In this document: one piece after another, positions 13,738 through 21,975 of the stretch
Position numbering within the stretch: position 1 is the stretch's first letter
Layout: each line of letters opens with the position of its first letter
Assembly (NCBI GenBank): GCA_965247615.1
Contig: OZ252022.1
Span: 558,001 to 622,000, forward strand
DNA: 64,000 nt
Direction of reading: 5' to 3'
DNA from: G965197715 sp965247615
Lineage (GTDB): Bacteria; Chloroflexota; Dehalococcoidia; Lucifugimonadales; UBA1127
Program-made: the position numbers and the translations under genes
Notes under the pieces: model-generated
What the model was told of the DNA's origin: nothing
Databases searched by the model: none
Seen by the model: the letters and a program-made list of their open reading frames with translations, nothing else

Positions 13738-15789
13738 TTGGAACAGGTTCGGAACATCGGATTCATCGCGCATATTGACGCTGGGAAGACCACCGTCACG
13801 GAGCATGTGCTGTTCATGGCCGGGCGGACCTACAAGTTGGGGAGCGTGGACGCCGGGACCACGGTGACGGACTGGATGGCGCAGGAGCGGGAGCGGGGGA
13901 TCACCATTACCGCCGCTGCCACCGCGTGCTCCTGGCAGGGGTACAACATCAACATCATCGACACGCCCGGGCACGTGGACTTCACCGCCGAGGTGGAGCG
14001 CAGCCTTCGGGTTCTCGATGGTGGCGTGGTCATCTTCGACGCCGTGGCCGGCGTGCAACCCCAAACGGAGACTGTGTGGCGGCAGGCGGACAAGTACCAC
14101 GTCCCCCGCATCGCCTTCGTCAATAAGATGGACCGGACTGGGGCCAACTTTCAGCGCACCCTGGACATGATCGGTCTGCGCCTGCGGGCGAAGGCTGTGC
14201 CCGTGCAGTTGCCCATCGGAGACGGCGACGAGTACCGAGGCGTGGTCGACCTGGTGGCGGGGCGCGCCTTCGCCTTTGAGGCGGGCGAACGGGAAATGCC
14301 CCCGGAGATCCCCATCCCCCCGGAGATGGCTGACATCGTGGCGCAGTTCCGGGACCACTTGCGGGAGAGTGTTGCGGAAGTGGACGACCGGCTCCTGGAG
14401 AAGTACCTGGAGGGAACGCCCATCACGAACGAGGAGGTGCGCGGCGCCCTGCGCCAGGGGACCATCAGCAATAAGCTGGTCCCGGTGCTCTGCGGCGCCG
14501 CCTACCGGAACATGGGCATCGCCCATCTTCTGGACGCCGTCCTGGACTACCTTCCCTCGCCGCTGGACGTCCCCCCGGTCGAGGGCCTGGACCCCCGCGG
14601 CGGCGAGCCGGTGACGCTTCATCCCAGGCTGGATGAGCCATTCAGCGCCCTCGCCTTCAAGGTAGCGACGGACCCGTATATCGGCCGCCTGGTGTTCATT
14701 CGGGCCTACTCCGGGACGATCAAGGCGGGCTCGATCGTGTACAACTCGAGCAAGAAGAAGCGGGAACGCATCTCCCGGGTGGTGCGAATGCACGCCGAGC
14801 ACCGGGAGGAGGTCCCGGAGATTTGCGCGGGAGAGATCGCCGGAATCGTGGGCTTGAAGGAGACCTTCACCGGGGAGACCCTGTGCGTCGAGTCGACGCC
14901 CCTCATTCTGGAGCCGCCCACGTTCCCTGAGCCGGTTATTGCGGTGTCCGTGGAGCCGCGGACCAGGATAGACCAGGAGCGGATGGACGACGCGATGCGC
15001 AAGTTGTCCGAGGAGGACCCCACCTTCATTGTCCGCTTCGATCCGGAGACGGGGCAGACCGTTATCTCCGGCATGGGGGAGCTCCACCTGGACATTCTCA
15101 TGGACCGCATGCGGCGGGAGTTCGGCGTGGCGGCCAACATCGGTAGGCCGCGGGTGGCGTACCGGGAGGCGATTACGAAGCCGGCGCGGGTGGAGGGCCG
15201 GTTCGTGAAGCAGACCGGCGGCCACGGTCAGTTCGGCCACGTGTGGCTGCAGATCGAACCTGCCGAGCAGGGGAGCGGCTTTGTCTTTGAGAACAAGATC
15301 GTCGGCGGCGTGGTCCCGCGGGAGTACATCTCCGGCGTGCAGGCCGGCGTCAAGGAAGCGCTGTACACGGGCGTGATTGGCGGGTACCCTGTTGTTGACA
15401 TCAAGGTTGCCGCGGTGGACGGCAGCTACCACCCAGTCGACTCATCTGAGATGGCTTTCAAGATCGCCGGCACCATGGCGATGAAAGAGGGGCTCAAGCG
15501 CGCCGGGTCGGTGCTCTTGGAACCCGTCATGCTGGTGGAAGTGGTAACGCCCGGCGAGTTCTTGGGCGAGGTCTTGGGGGACCTGAACGGGCGTCGGGCA
15601 CGGATCCAGCACCTGGAAGGCCAGGACGAGATCCAGACCATCCGCGCGCTGGTCCCCCTGGCAGAGCTCTTTGGGTATGCCACCACCCTGCGTTCCCTGA
15701 CCCAGGGGCGCGCCGCCTCTACCATGGAGTTCCGCCACTATGACCAGGTGGGCGTGGGCGTGGCGCAGAAGGTTCTAGTCCATGCGTAA
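13738..15789 (+). CDS. fusA: Translation elongation factor G
   Basis: The protein has 683 residues and a TTG start preceded by GGAGAAGGA. The G-domain motifs are present: 'AHIDAGKTT' (P-loop), 'ERGITI' (switch I), 'DTPGHVDF' and 'NKMD'. Domain IV carries 'VEGRFVKQTGGHGQFGHVWL', and the C-terminal domain V ends with 'GRAASTMEFRHYDQV'. It is full length and catalyses GTP-driven tRNA-mRNA translocation. It sits between rpsG and rpsJ; the tuf gene that usually follows it in this position is missing. Confidence 0.97.
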   Translation: MEQVRNIGFIAHIDAGKTTVTEHVLFMAGRTYKLGSVDAGTTVTDWMAQERERGITITAAATACSWQGYNINIIDTPGHVDFTAEVERSLRVLDGGVVIFDAVAGVQPQTETVWRQADKYHVPRIAFVNKMDRTGANFQRTLDMIGLRLRAKAVPVQLPIGDGDEYRGVVDLVAGRAFAFEAGEREMPPEIPIPPEMADIVAQFRDHLRESVAEVDDRLLEKYLEGTPITNEEVRGALRQGTISNKLVPVLCGAAYRNMGIAHLLDAVLDYLPSPLDVPPVEGLDPRGGEPVTLHPRLDEPFSALAFKVATDPYIGRLVFIRAYSGTIKAGSIVYNSSKKKRERISRVVRMHAEHREEVPEICAGEIAGIVGLKETFTGETLCVESTPLILEPPTFPEPVIAVSVEPRTRIDQERMDDAMRKLSEEDPTFIVRFDPETGQTVISGMGELHLDILMDRMRREFGVAANIGRPRVAYREAITKPARVEGRFVKQTGGHGQFGHVWLQIEPAEQGSGFVFENKIVGGVVPREYISGVQAGVKEALYTGVIGGYPVVDIKVAAVDGSYHPVDSSEMAFKIAGTMAMKEGLKRAGSVLLEPVMLVEVVTPGEFLGEVLGDLNGRRARIQHLEGQDEIQTIRALVPLAELFGYATTLRSLTQGRAASTMEFRHYDQVGVGVAQKVLVHA

Positions 15790-15810
15790 CGTCCGTTTCG
15801 GAGAGAGAGA

Positions 15811-16128
15811 ATGACCACAACAGCGCGGCAGAAGATCCGGATCATCCTGAAGGCTTTTGAACACCGGGTGCTGGACCAGTCCGCCGCCCAGATCGTCGCG
15901 GCGGCGGAGCGCACCGGCGCCGTGGTGGTGGGCCCCGTGCCTCTGCCGACGCGGATCAAGCGTGTGTGCGTTATCCGTTCACCTCACATCGACAAGGACT
16001 CGCGGGAGCACTTCGAGCTGCTGACGCACAAGCGGCTGGTGGACATTCAGGAGCCCACGGCGCGGACTCTGGAGGAGCTCTCCCGGCTCAACGTCCCCGC
16101 CGGTGTGGACATCACCATCAAGACCTAG
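15811..16128 (+). CDS. rpsJ: 30S ribosomal protein uS10
   Basis: The protein has 105 residues and an ATG start after a GAGAGA-rich ribosome site. The family pattern 'KIRIILKAFEHRVLDQSA', 'GPVPLPTRIKRVCVIRSPHI' and 'THKRLVDIQEPTARTLEEL' is complete. uS10 is a 30S head protein and, as NusE, a partner of the NusB antitermination factor. First S10-type gene, only 21 bp after fusA, showing the str and S10 operons are fused here. Confidence 0.97.
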   Translation: MTTTARQKIRIILKAFEHRVLDQSAAQIVAAAERTGAVVVGPVPLPTRIKRVCVIRSPHIDKDSREHFELLTHKRLVDIQEPTARTLEELSRLNVPAGVDITIKT

Positions 16129-16147
16129 AGGATCAGAGCAAGTTCTC

Positions 16148-16780
16148 ATGCCTGTACAAGGGATGCTTGGTAGAAAAATAGGGATGACCCAGCTGTTTCG
16201 AGAGGACGGCCGGTTGTCCGCGGTGACGGCCGTGCAGGCCGGGCCCTGCGTCGTGACGCAGATCAAGAACACCGAGACCGATGGGTACACCGTGGTGCAG
16301 CTGGGTTTCGACGAGGCCCGGCGGCTGAACAGGCCGCGGCAGGGGCACCTGAAGCGCGTGTCCAAGCTGTTCCGCTACCTCCGCGAGGTGCCCGTGCAGG
16401 AGTTGGACGACGTGCAAGTGGGGCAGGAGGTCACGGCGGAACTCTTCGAGGCAGGCGAGCGGGTGGACATCATCGGCACGTCCAAGGGGCACGGTTTCAG
16501 CGGTGAAATCAAGCGGCACAACTTTAGCCGCGGCCCCAAGACCCACGGCCAGTCTACCAAGATGCGCTCCCCCGGCTCCATTGGCAGCGGTACGTTCCCG
16601 GGCAAGGTGCTCAAGGGGCTCCGCCGCGCGGGCCATTGGGGGCATGAACGCATCACCGTGAAGAATCTGGAGGTCGTGCGGGTGGAGCCCGAGCGCAACC
16701 TCCTCTTCTTGGGGGGATCGCTGCCGGGGCCTTCCCGCGGGCTCCTCATCATTCGCAAGACCCAGAAAGCGGGGAAGTAG
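16148..16780 (+). CDS. rplC: 50S ribosomal protein uL3
   Basis: The 210-residue protein starts at the ATG at 16148, giving 'MPVQGMLGRKIGMTQLFRED'; an upstream in-frame ATG at 16103 lies inside rpsJ and is rejected. The basic loop that reaches the peptidyl-transferase centre ('KGHGFSGEIKRHNFSRGPKT') and 'SPGSIGSGTFPGKVLKGLR' are clear. It is an early assembly protein of the 50S subunit. Confidence 0.97.
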   Translation: MPVQGMLGRKIGMTQLFREDGRLSAVTAVQAGPCVVTQIKNTETDGYTVVQLGFDEARRLNRPRQGHLKRVSKLFRYLREVPVQELDDVQVGQEVTAELFEAGERVDIIGTSKGHGFSGEIKRHNFSRGPKTHGQSTKMRSPGSIGSGTFPGKVLKGLRRAGHWGHERITVKNLEVVRVEPERNLLFLGGSLPGPSRGLLIIRKTQKAGK

Positions 16781-16784
16781 TCCC

Positions 16785-17507
16785 ATGGACCTGCCGCTCA
16801 AGAACCTGAAAGGGGCTGTCGTCGGGACCATTGAGGTCAGCGACGCGGTCTTCGACGTGCCGTTCCGCCCGACCCTGGTGCATCAGGTGATGGTGGGCCA
16901 TCTGGCCAACCGCAGGGTGGGGACCCACAGCACCAAGACCCGGGCCGAGGTCCGGGGCGGGGGCCGCAAGCCGTGGCGACAGAAGGGCACGGGGCGGGCC
17001 AGGCAGGGCAGCATCCGCTCGCCGCAGTGGAGGGGTGGAGGAGTCGTGTTCGGCCCCAAGCCTCGGGACTATCACCATCACACACCGCGCAAGATGCGCC
17101 AGGAGGCGATCCGCTGCCTGCTGGCGCAGAAGGTCCGGGACGAGATGGTCACGGTCGTCGAGGAGTTCGATCTCACCGACGCCAAGACCAAGGACGCCAT
17201 CCGGACCTTGGCCGACTTGGGCATCGGCGCCAAGTGCCTGGTGGTAAGCGGCGAGCCGGCTCCGGATCTGGCGCGGGCCTATCGGAACCTGCGCCGGGTG
17301 AAGTCCCTCCCCGCGTACACGCTCAATACCCTTGACCTGCTCAACTATGACCATCTCCTGATGAGTGTGGGCGCGGTGCGCAAGGTTGAGGCGCTGTGGG
17401 ACAAGCGTCAACCTGAGCCGCAACCCCTCGAGACCGAGCCTGGAGGGGCGCCTGAGAATGGCGCGGCCGCGGATGCGGACCAGGCAGAAGGGGCGGCAGA
17501 GTCATGA
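16785..17507 (+). CDS. rplD: 50S ribosomal protein uL4
   Basis: The protein has 240 residues. The core is recognised by 'HQVMVGHLANRRVGTHSTKT', 'GGGRKPWRQKGTGRARQGS' and 'GGVVFGPKPRDY'. The last ~35 residues are an acidic, Pro/Ala-rich tail beyond the usual end of the family, similar in flavour to tails on uS5 and uS17 in this operon. uL4 lines the exit tunnel; in enterobacteria it also represses the S10 operon. It overlaps rplW by 4 bp. Confidence 0.96.
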   Translation: MDLPLKNLKGAVVGTIEVSDAVFDVPFRPTLVHQVMVGHLANRRVGTHSTKTRAEVRGGGRKPWRQKGTGRARQGSIRSPQWRGGGVVFGPKPRDYHHHTPRKMRQEAIRCLLAQKVRDEMVTVVEEFDLTDAKTKDAIRTLADLGIGAKCLVVSGEPAPDLARAYRNLRRVKSLPAYTLNTLDLLNYDHLLMSVGAVRKVEALWDKRQPEPQPLETEPGGAPENGAAADADQAEGAAES

Positions 17508-17800
17508 CGGCCATCGCAGAGATGACCCGCCTACTGATCCGGCCCGTGGTGACCGAGAAGAGCACGCGCCTCCAGGAAGAGCACAAGTTCACCTTTGAGG
17601 TCATCCTGGGCGCCAACCGGTCCCAGGTCCGGGAGGCCGTGGAGAAGCTCTTTGACGTCAAGGTGCTGGACGTGAACATGGTCCGGACACACGGCAAGGT
17701 GAAGCGGTTCGGGCGCAGGCTGGCGAAGAAGCCGGACCGGAAGAAGGCCGTGGTGACCCTGCGGCCCGGCGATAAGATCGCCGTCTTTGAGGGGGTGTGA
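17504..17800 (+). CDS. rplW: 50S ribosomal protein uL23
   Basis: The protein has 98 residues. It shows 'LLIRPVVTEKSTRLQEEHKF' at the start, then 'VRTHGKVKRFGRRLAKKPD' and 'KKAVVTLRPGDKIAVFEG'. It forms part of the tunnel exit and docks trigger factor and the signal recognition particle. The ATGA overlap with rplD indicates translational coupling. Confidence 0.96.
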   Translation: MTAIAEMTRLLIRPVVTEKSTRLQEEHKFTFEVILGANRSQVREAVEKLFDVKVLDVNMVRTHGKVKRFGRRLAKKPDRKKAVVTLRPGDKIAVFEGV

Positions 17801-17801
17801 C

Positions 17802-18650
17802 GTGGGACTGAAGACCTTCAAGCCGATCACTCCCGGCATGCGGGAGTTGGTGCGCTCGGACTTCGCTGAGCTGACCCGGTCGAAGCCGGAGAAGTCATTG
17901 CTGGCGCCGCTGAAGAAGCACGGCGGCCGCAACAACCAGGGGCGCATCACCGTGCGGCACCGTGGAGGCGGGCACAAACGGCGTTACCGGATCATCGACT
18001 TCACCAGGCGGGACAAGGCGGGTGTGTCGGGGAAGGTCGTCTCCATCGAGTACGACCCCAACCGGTCGGCGCGCATCGCCCTGATCCAGTACCGGGACGG
18101 CGAGAAGCGCTACATCATCTGGCCCGTGGGGATGAAGGTTGGGGATACGGTGATGTCCGGCCCGGAAGCTGAGATCCGGGCCGGAAACGCCATGTCCTTG
18201 CGGAACATGCCCGTGGGCAGCACGATCCACAACATCGAGCTCCAGCCGGGGCGGGGCGCCTGCATGGTGCGCAGCGCCGGCGGCTCGGCGCAGCTGGTGG
18301 CGCGCGAGGAGCGCTATTCCCAGATCCGGCTCCCCTCCGGGGAGGTGCGCCGGGTCCTCAATGAGTGCTATGCCACCCTGGGGCAGGTGGGCAACCCAGA
18401 GCACCAGGGGCTCGACGCGGGCAAGGCGGGGCGGAGGCGCTGGCTGGGCTGGCGGCCCGAGGTCCGCGGTAAGGTGATGAGCCCCCGGGATCATCCCCAT
18501 GGGGGCGGCGAGGGACGCAACTCCATTGGGTTGGTCCACCCCAAGACCAAGTGGGGGAAGCCCGCCCTGGGTGTGAAGACTAGGAAGAAGCAGCCTAGCG
18601 ACAGATTCATTGTGCGGCGACGGAGAATTGGCTATGGGCAGGTCCGTTAA
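17802..18650 (+). CDS. rplB: 50S ribosomal protein uL2
   Basis: The 282-residue protein starts at the GTG at 17802, two bases after the rplW stop, giving 'MGLKTFKPITPGMRELVRSD'. Core signatures are 'GGRNNQGRITVRHRGGGHKR', 'GSTIHNIELQPGRGACMVRS' and the peptidyl-transferase loop 'VMSPRDHPHGGGEGRN' with its conserved histidine. Its 3' end overlaps rpsS by 17 bp. Confidence 0.97.
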   Translation: MGLKTFKPITPGMRELVRSDFAELTRSKPEKSLLAPLKKHGGRNNQGRITVRHRGGGHKRRYRIIDFTRRDKAGVSGKVVSIEYDPNRSARIALIQYRDGEKRYIIWPVGMKVGDTVMSGPEAEIRAGNAMSLRNMPVGSTIHNIELQPGRGACMVRSAGGSAQLVAREERYSQIRLPSGEVRRVLNECYATLGQVGNPEHQGLDAGKAGRRRWLGWRPEVRGKVMSPRDHPHGGGEGRNSIGLVHPKTKWGKPALGVKTRKKQPSDRFIVRRRRIGYGQVR

Positions 18651-18918
18651 GAAGGGCCCCTTTGTGGAGCCCAAGCTGATGAAGCGGGTGACGGCGGCCA
18701 GCCGTTCCCGGGAAAAAGTGATCATCAAGACCTGGTCGCGGGCGTCCACGATCATGCCGGACATGGTCTCTCTGACTATCGCAGTGCATGACGGGCGGCG
18801 GCATGTTCCTGTGTTCATCACGGAGAGCATGGTGGGGCATCGTCTGGGCGAGTTCGCGCCCACGCGGACCTTCCGGGGCCATGCGGGGCGGTCCGAGCGG
18901 ACGACTAGGCCGAGGTAG
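18634..18918 (+). CDS. rpsS: 30S ribosomal protein uS19
   Basis: The 94-residue protein starts at the ATG at 18634, giving 'MGRSVKKGPFVEPKLMKRV'; a farther upstream start would extend deep into rplB. 'IKTWSRASTIMPDMVSLTIA' and 'VFITESMVGHRLGEFAPTRT' complete the family pattern. It belongs to the 30S head, next to uS13. Confidence 0.96.
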   Translation: MGRSVKKGPFVEPKLMKRVTAASRSREKVIIKTWSRASTIMPDMVSLTIAVHDGRRHVPVFITESMVGHRLGEFAPTRTFRGHAGRSERTTRPR

Positions 18919-18940
18919 AGAAAACAGGGGGTCAACACCG

Positions 18941-19291
18941 GTGGCTGTACGGGCCTTGACAAGAAACTTTGGGATGTCCGCCAAGAAGGTGCGGCGCGTC
19001 CTGTGGCTCATCCGCGGCAAGAGAGCGGATGACGCCCTGGGGGTGCTCCGCTTCATGCCCAGCCCGGCCGCCGAGGCTGTGGCCAAGACCCTGCGTTCCG
19101 CAGTGGCCAACGCGGAGACGAACAACTTCATGGCAGCGGAGGACCTGAAGGTCGTAGCGGCCTTCGCCAACGACGCACCCATGCTCAAGCGGTTCCGTCC
19201 CAAGGCACGCGGCCGGATATCGCCCATCAAGCGCCGATCGTGTCACATCACAGTCGAGGTTGAAGAGGAGGCGAGCGAAGGTGGGGCATAA
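18941..19291 (+). CDS. rplV: 50S ribosomal protein uL22
   Basis: The 116-residue protein starts at the GTG at 18941 ('VRALTRNFGMSAKKVRRVLW'); a longer frame running back into rpsS is rejected. 'ADDALGVLRFMPSPAAEAVA' and the tunnel loop 'KRFRPKARGRISPIKRRSCH' are diagnostic. A short acidic tail follows. It overlaps rpsC by 11 bp. Confidence 0.95.
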   Translation: MAVRALTRNFGMSAKKVRRVLWLIRGKRADDALGVLRFMPSPAAEAVAKTLRSAVANAETNNFMAAEDLKVVAAFANDAPMLKRFRPKARGRISPIKRRSCHITVEVEEEASEGGA

Positions 19292-20015
19292 GACACACCC
19301 AGTGGGTTTTCGCCTGGGCATCAACCGGGAATGGCAGGCCCGGTGGTTCGCCGATCGGCAGTCCCAGTACCGGAACACGCTGCAGGAGGACCTGCGGTTG
19401 CGCCAGGCCGTGCTCCAGCGCTTCCCCGACGCCGGCATCGCCCGCGTGGAGATCGAGCGGAGCACTCAGGAGGTGACGGTCACCATCTGGACCGCCAGGC
19501 CCGGAATCGTCATCGGCCGCCAGGGCCAGCGCGTGGAAGAGGTGCGCCAGAGTCTGGAGGCCCTCACGGAGCGGACGGTCCGGGTGTCTGTGCAGGAGAT
19601 CCGGCAGCCGGAGATGGAAGCGGTGCTGGTAGCGCGCAACGTTGCGGAGCAGCTGGAGCGCCGCGTGTCCCATCGGCGTGCGACGCAGCAGGCGGCCACG
19701 CGCACCATGCAGGCGGGGGCCCTCGGCATCAAGGTCATTGTTGGGGGTCGGCTGGGCGGCGCCGAGATCGCGCGGCGGGAGAAGGTGATGCTGGGGCGCG
19801 TGCCTCTGCACACGCTTCGGGCGGATATCGACTTTGCGGTAAGCGAGGCGCGCACGGCCATGGGGCGCATCGGCGTGAAGGTTTGGATCTACAAGGGAGA
19901 CACGCTACCCTCGCCGGAGAGCTTGGAGGACCTGGAAGAGGAGATGGGCCCCATCCAGGTCACGGTGCGGCCCGACGAGGAGGAGGCAGTCAATGCTCCA
20001 ACCGAAGAGGGTTAA
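19281..20015 (+). CDS. rpsC: 30S ribosomal protein uS3
   Basis: The 244-residue protein starts at the GTG at 19281, giving 'GHKTHPVGFRLGINREWQ'. It has a KH domain with 'GIVIGRQGQRVEEVRQSLE' and the C-terminal 'GIKVIVGGRLGGAEIARREK' and 'GRIGVKVWIYKGDTLPSPES'. It forms part of the mRNA entry channel and its helicase activity. Overlaps rplP by 23 bp. Confidence 0.97.
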   Translation: MGHKTHPVGFRLGINREWQARWFADRQSQYRNTLQEDLRLRQAVLQRFPDAGIARVEIERSTQEVTVTIWTARPGIVIGRQGQRVEEVRQSLEALTERTVRVSVQEIRQPEMEAVLVARNVAEQLERRVSHRRATQQAATRTMQAGALGIKVIVGGRLGGAEIARREKVMLGRVPLHTLRADIDFAVSEARTAMGRIGVKVWIYKGDTLPSPESLEDLEEEMGPIQVTVRPDEEEAVNAPTEEG

Positions 20016-20424
20016 GTACCGCAAGGTGATGCGGGGGAATCGCGGAGGCACGGCCTCCGGCGGGACCGTGATCCTGGAAGGAAACTGGGCCCTCAAGGCC
20101 CAGCAGACCGGGTGGATTACCGCGCGGCAGATCGAGGCGTCCCGGCGCGCCATTGTCCGGAGCCTGCGCCGCGGCGGAAAGGTCTGGATCCGGGTCTTCC
20201 CGGACAAGCCCATCACAAAGAAGCCCTTGGAGACGCGGATGGGCAGCGGGAAGGGGAACGTGGAGTTCTGGGTGGCCGTGGTCAAGCGGGGGCGCATCAT
20301 GTTCGAGATTGCCGGCGTTGATGACGACGTTGCCCGGGAGGCCCTGCGGCTGGCGGCTCGCAAGCTGCCGGTGGCCACGAGCATCGTCGGGCGCTCGGAC
20401 TTCCTCCTCGCCCACGCCGGATAG
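19993..20424 (+). CDS. rplP: 50S ribosomal protein uL16
   Basis: The protein has 143 residues. 'MLQPKRVKYRKVMRGNRGG', 'GWITARQIEASRRAIVRSLR' and 'KPLETRMGSGKGNVEFWVAV' are diagnostic. It organises the A-tRNA site of the 50S subunit. The MGSGKG loop contains the arginine region that is hydroxylated in some bacteria. Confidence 0.97.
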   Translation: MLQPKRVKYRKVMRGNRGGTASGGTVILEGNWALKAQQTGWITARQIEASRRAIVRSLRRGGKVWIRVFPDKPITKKPLETRMGSGKGNVEFWVAVVKRGRIMFEIAGVDDDVAREALRLAARKLPVATSIVGRSDFLLAHAG

Positions 20425-20433
20425 GGAAAGAGC

Positions 20434-20634
20434 ATGTTTATCGAAGACATTCGGGAAAAGAGCGACGCCGACCTCCGCAAGGAGTTGGATGAGTCCCATG
20501 TGGAGCTCATGAACCTTCGGTTCAGCCTGGCAACACACCAGGTAACCAACGTCTATGAGCTGAAGAAAGTCAGAAAGAATATCGCCCGAATCCGCACTGT
20601 TCTGCGGGAGCGGGAGCTTGGAATCGCACGATGA
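20434..20634 (+). CDS. rpmC: 50S ribosomal protein uL29
   Basis: The protein has 66 residues and a two-helix hairpin pattern: 'KSDADLRKELDESHVELMNL', then 'NVYELKKVRKNIARIRTVLR'. The length is typical. It sits at the tunnel exit next to uL23. It overlaps rpsQ by 4 bp. Confidence 0.95.
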   Translation: MFIEDIREKSDADLRKELDESHVELMNLRFSLATHQVTNVYELKKVRKNIARIRTVLRERELGIAR

Positions 20635-21110
20635 GCGGTCGTCAGATGGTTGGCAAGGTCGTCAGCGACAAGATGCAAAAGACCTTGGTCGTCGAGGTGC
20701 CTTGGGTGCAGCACCACCCGGTATACCGGAAGTTGCTGCGCCGGAAGACACGGGTCTACGTCCATGACCCCAAGGAGTTGGGGCGCCTGGGAGACACGGT
20801 CCGGGTCAGCGAGTCCCGCCCCTTCTCCCACCTGAAGCGGTTCCTTCTGACCGACATCGTCCACCGGCGCGAGGTCGTAGAGGCGCCACGGGAAGAGGCT
20901 ATCGTTGCCCAGGTGACGGCGCCCGGCGCCGTGGGGCAGGACGAAGCCGAAGCCTCGCCTGTTATCGAAGCTGTGGGGGATGTTGAGGAGGAGGCCGACG
21001 TGGAAGCCGAGGCATCGGACGAACCCGAAACGGAAGAAGCTCCGACGGAGGCTGAGGTAGAGCCTGAGGCCGAGGAGGTCGCGGCGGAGGCGCCGCGAAC
21101 CGGAGGCTGA
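20631..21110 (+). CDS. rpsQ: 30S ribosomal protein uS17 with a long acidic C-terminal tail (frame break near its end)
   Basis: Residues 1 to about 85 are a normal uS17 ('GKVVSDKMQKTLVVEVPWVQ', 'HDPKELGRLGDTVRVSESRP', 'SHLKRFLLTDIV'). A Glu/Ala/Pro-rich tail follows and continues to the TGA at 21110. The tail does not end there in character: from about 21097 another frame carries on the same kind of sequence ('EPEAEEAQAEAVPEAEEAPA' and on) for 59 codons, ending at a TGA at 21274-21276 that overlaps the rplN ATG in the classic ATGA way used throughout this operon. A single inserted base in 21090-21099 would explain it. The intended protein is probably about 210 residues, versus 80-110 usual. 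Confidence 0.9.
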   Translation: MSGRQMVGKVVSDKMQKTLVVEVPWVQHHPVYRKLLRRKTRVYVHDPKELGRLGDTVRVSESRPFSHLKRFLLTDIVHRREVVEAPREEAIVAQVTAPGAVGQDEAEASPVIEAVGDVEEEADVEAEASDEPETEEAPTEAEVEPEAEEVAAEAPRTGG

Positions 21111-21272
21111 GGAGGCGCAGGCTGAGGCGGTGCCCGAAGCCGAAGAAGCCCCGGCGGAAACGGACGAGGAGGCCCCGGCTGAACCTGGAGAGCCGGCGGC
21201 TGAAGCTGGGACAGTGGAGGAGGAGGACGCTGAGGCAGCTGCCCCCACGCCAGAGGAGAAAGAGGGGCAGAG

Positions 21273-21647
21273 ATGATCCAGCGTCAGACCCGGCTCAAGG
21301 TCGCGGACAACTCGGGGGCGAAGCAGGTGCAGTGCATCGGCATTCCCGGCGCCAGCCACCGCCGTTACGCCGGGCTGGGCGACATCATCTCGGTGACGGT
21401 GAAGGAGGCCATCCCCAACGCACCGGAGGGCGTGCGGAAGGGGACGGTGCTTCGGGCCGTCATCGTTCGCGCGCACAAGAACTACGGGCGCCCGGACGGG
21501 AGCTACATCCGGTTCGACGACAACGCCGCGGTCATTCTGACCGACGCCCTGAACCCGGTGGGGACCAGGATCTTCGGCCCCGTGGCCCGGGAGCTGCGCG
21601 AGAAGGGTTTCATGAAGATCGTGTCCCTGGCTCCTGAAGTCGTATAA
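21273..21647 (+). CDS. rplN: 50S ribosomal protein uL14
   Basis: The protein has 124 residues. 'MIQRQTRLKVADNSGAKQVQ', 'GDIISVTVKEAIPNAPEGVR' and 'IFGPVARELREKGFMKIVSL' match the family end to end. It forms the intersubunit bridge B8 region and binds the silencing factor RsfS. The start codon overlaps the stop of the frame-shifted continuation of rpsQ. Confidence 0.97.
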   Translation: MIQRQTRLKVADNSGAKQVQCIGIPGASHRRYAGLGDIISVTVKEAIPNAPEGVRKGTVLRAVIVRAHKNYGRPDGSYIRFDDNAAVILTDALNPVGTRIFGPVARELREKGFMKIVSLAPEVV

Positions 21648-21657
21648 GGCGAGAGCA

Positions 21658-21975
21658 ATGGCACAGAAGATTCGCAAAGGCGACAATGTCATGGTCATGA
21701 CCGGGCGCGAGCGCGGCAAGCAGGGCCGGGTCCAGCGCGTGCTTTGGCAGGACGGCCGGGTGGTTATAGAGGGCGTGAACATGAGCATTCGCCACGTCCG
21801 TTCCCGGCCCGGAGTCCAGCAGGCAGGCAGGATCACCCTGGAAGCGCCGGTCAACACCTCCAACGTTCGGGTGGTCTGCCCCCACTGCAACAGGGCCGCG
21901 CGCGTGGGGTTCAGCATCCTGGATGATAAGAGGAAGGTCCGGATCTGCAAGAAATGCCACGAGGCGATAGAGTGA
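21658..21975 (+). CDS. rplX: 50S ribosomal protein uL24
   Basis: The protein has 105 residues. A KOW motif opens it ('KIRKGDNVMVMTGRERGKQG'). The C-terminal half carries a Cys4 zinc-ribbon-like pattern: 'VVCPHCNRAARVGF' and 'RICKKCHEAIE'. It starts assembly of the 50S subunit. Overlaps rplE by 4 bp (GTGA). Confidence 0.96.
   Translation: MAQKIRKGDNVMVMTGRERGKQGRVQRVLWQDGRVVIEGVNMSIRHVRSRPGVQQAGRITLEAPVNTSNVRVVCPHCNRAARVGFSILDDKRKVRICKKCHEAIE

Noticed and set aside
13429..15432. A 667-codon minus-strand frame opposite fusA
   Set aside because: Same cause: the third-position GC bias of fusA keeps the antisense frame open. No ribosome site and no family resemblance.
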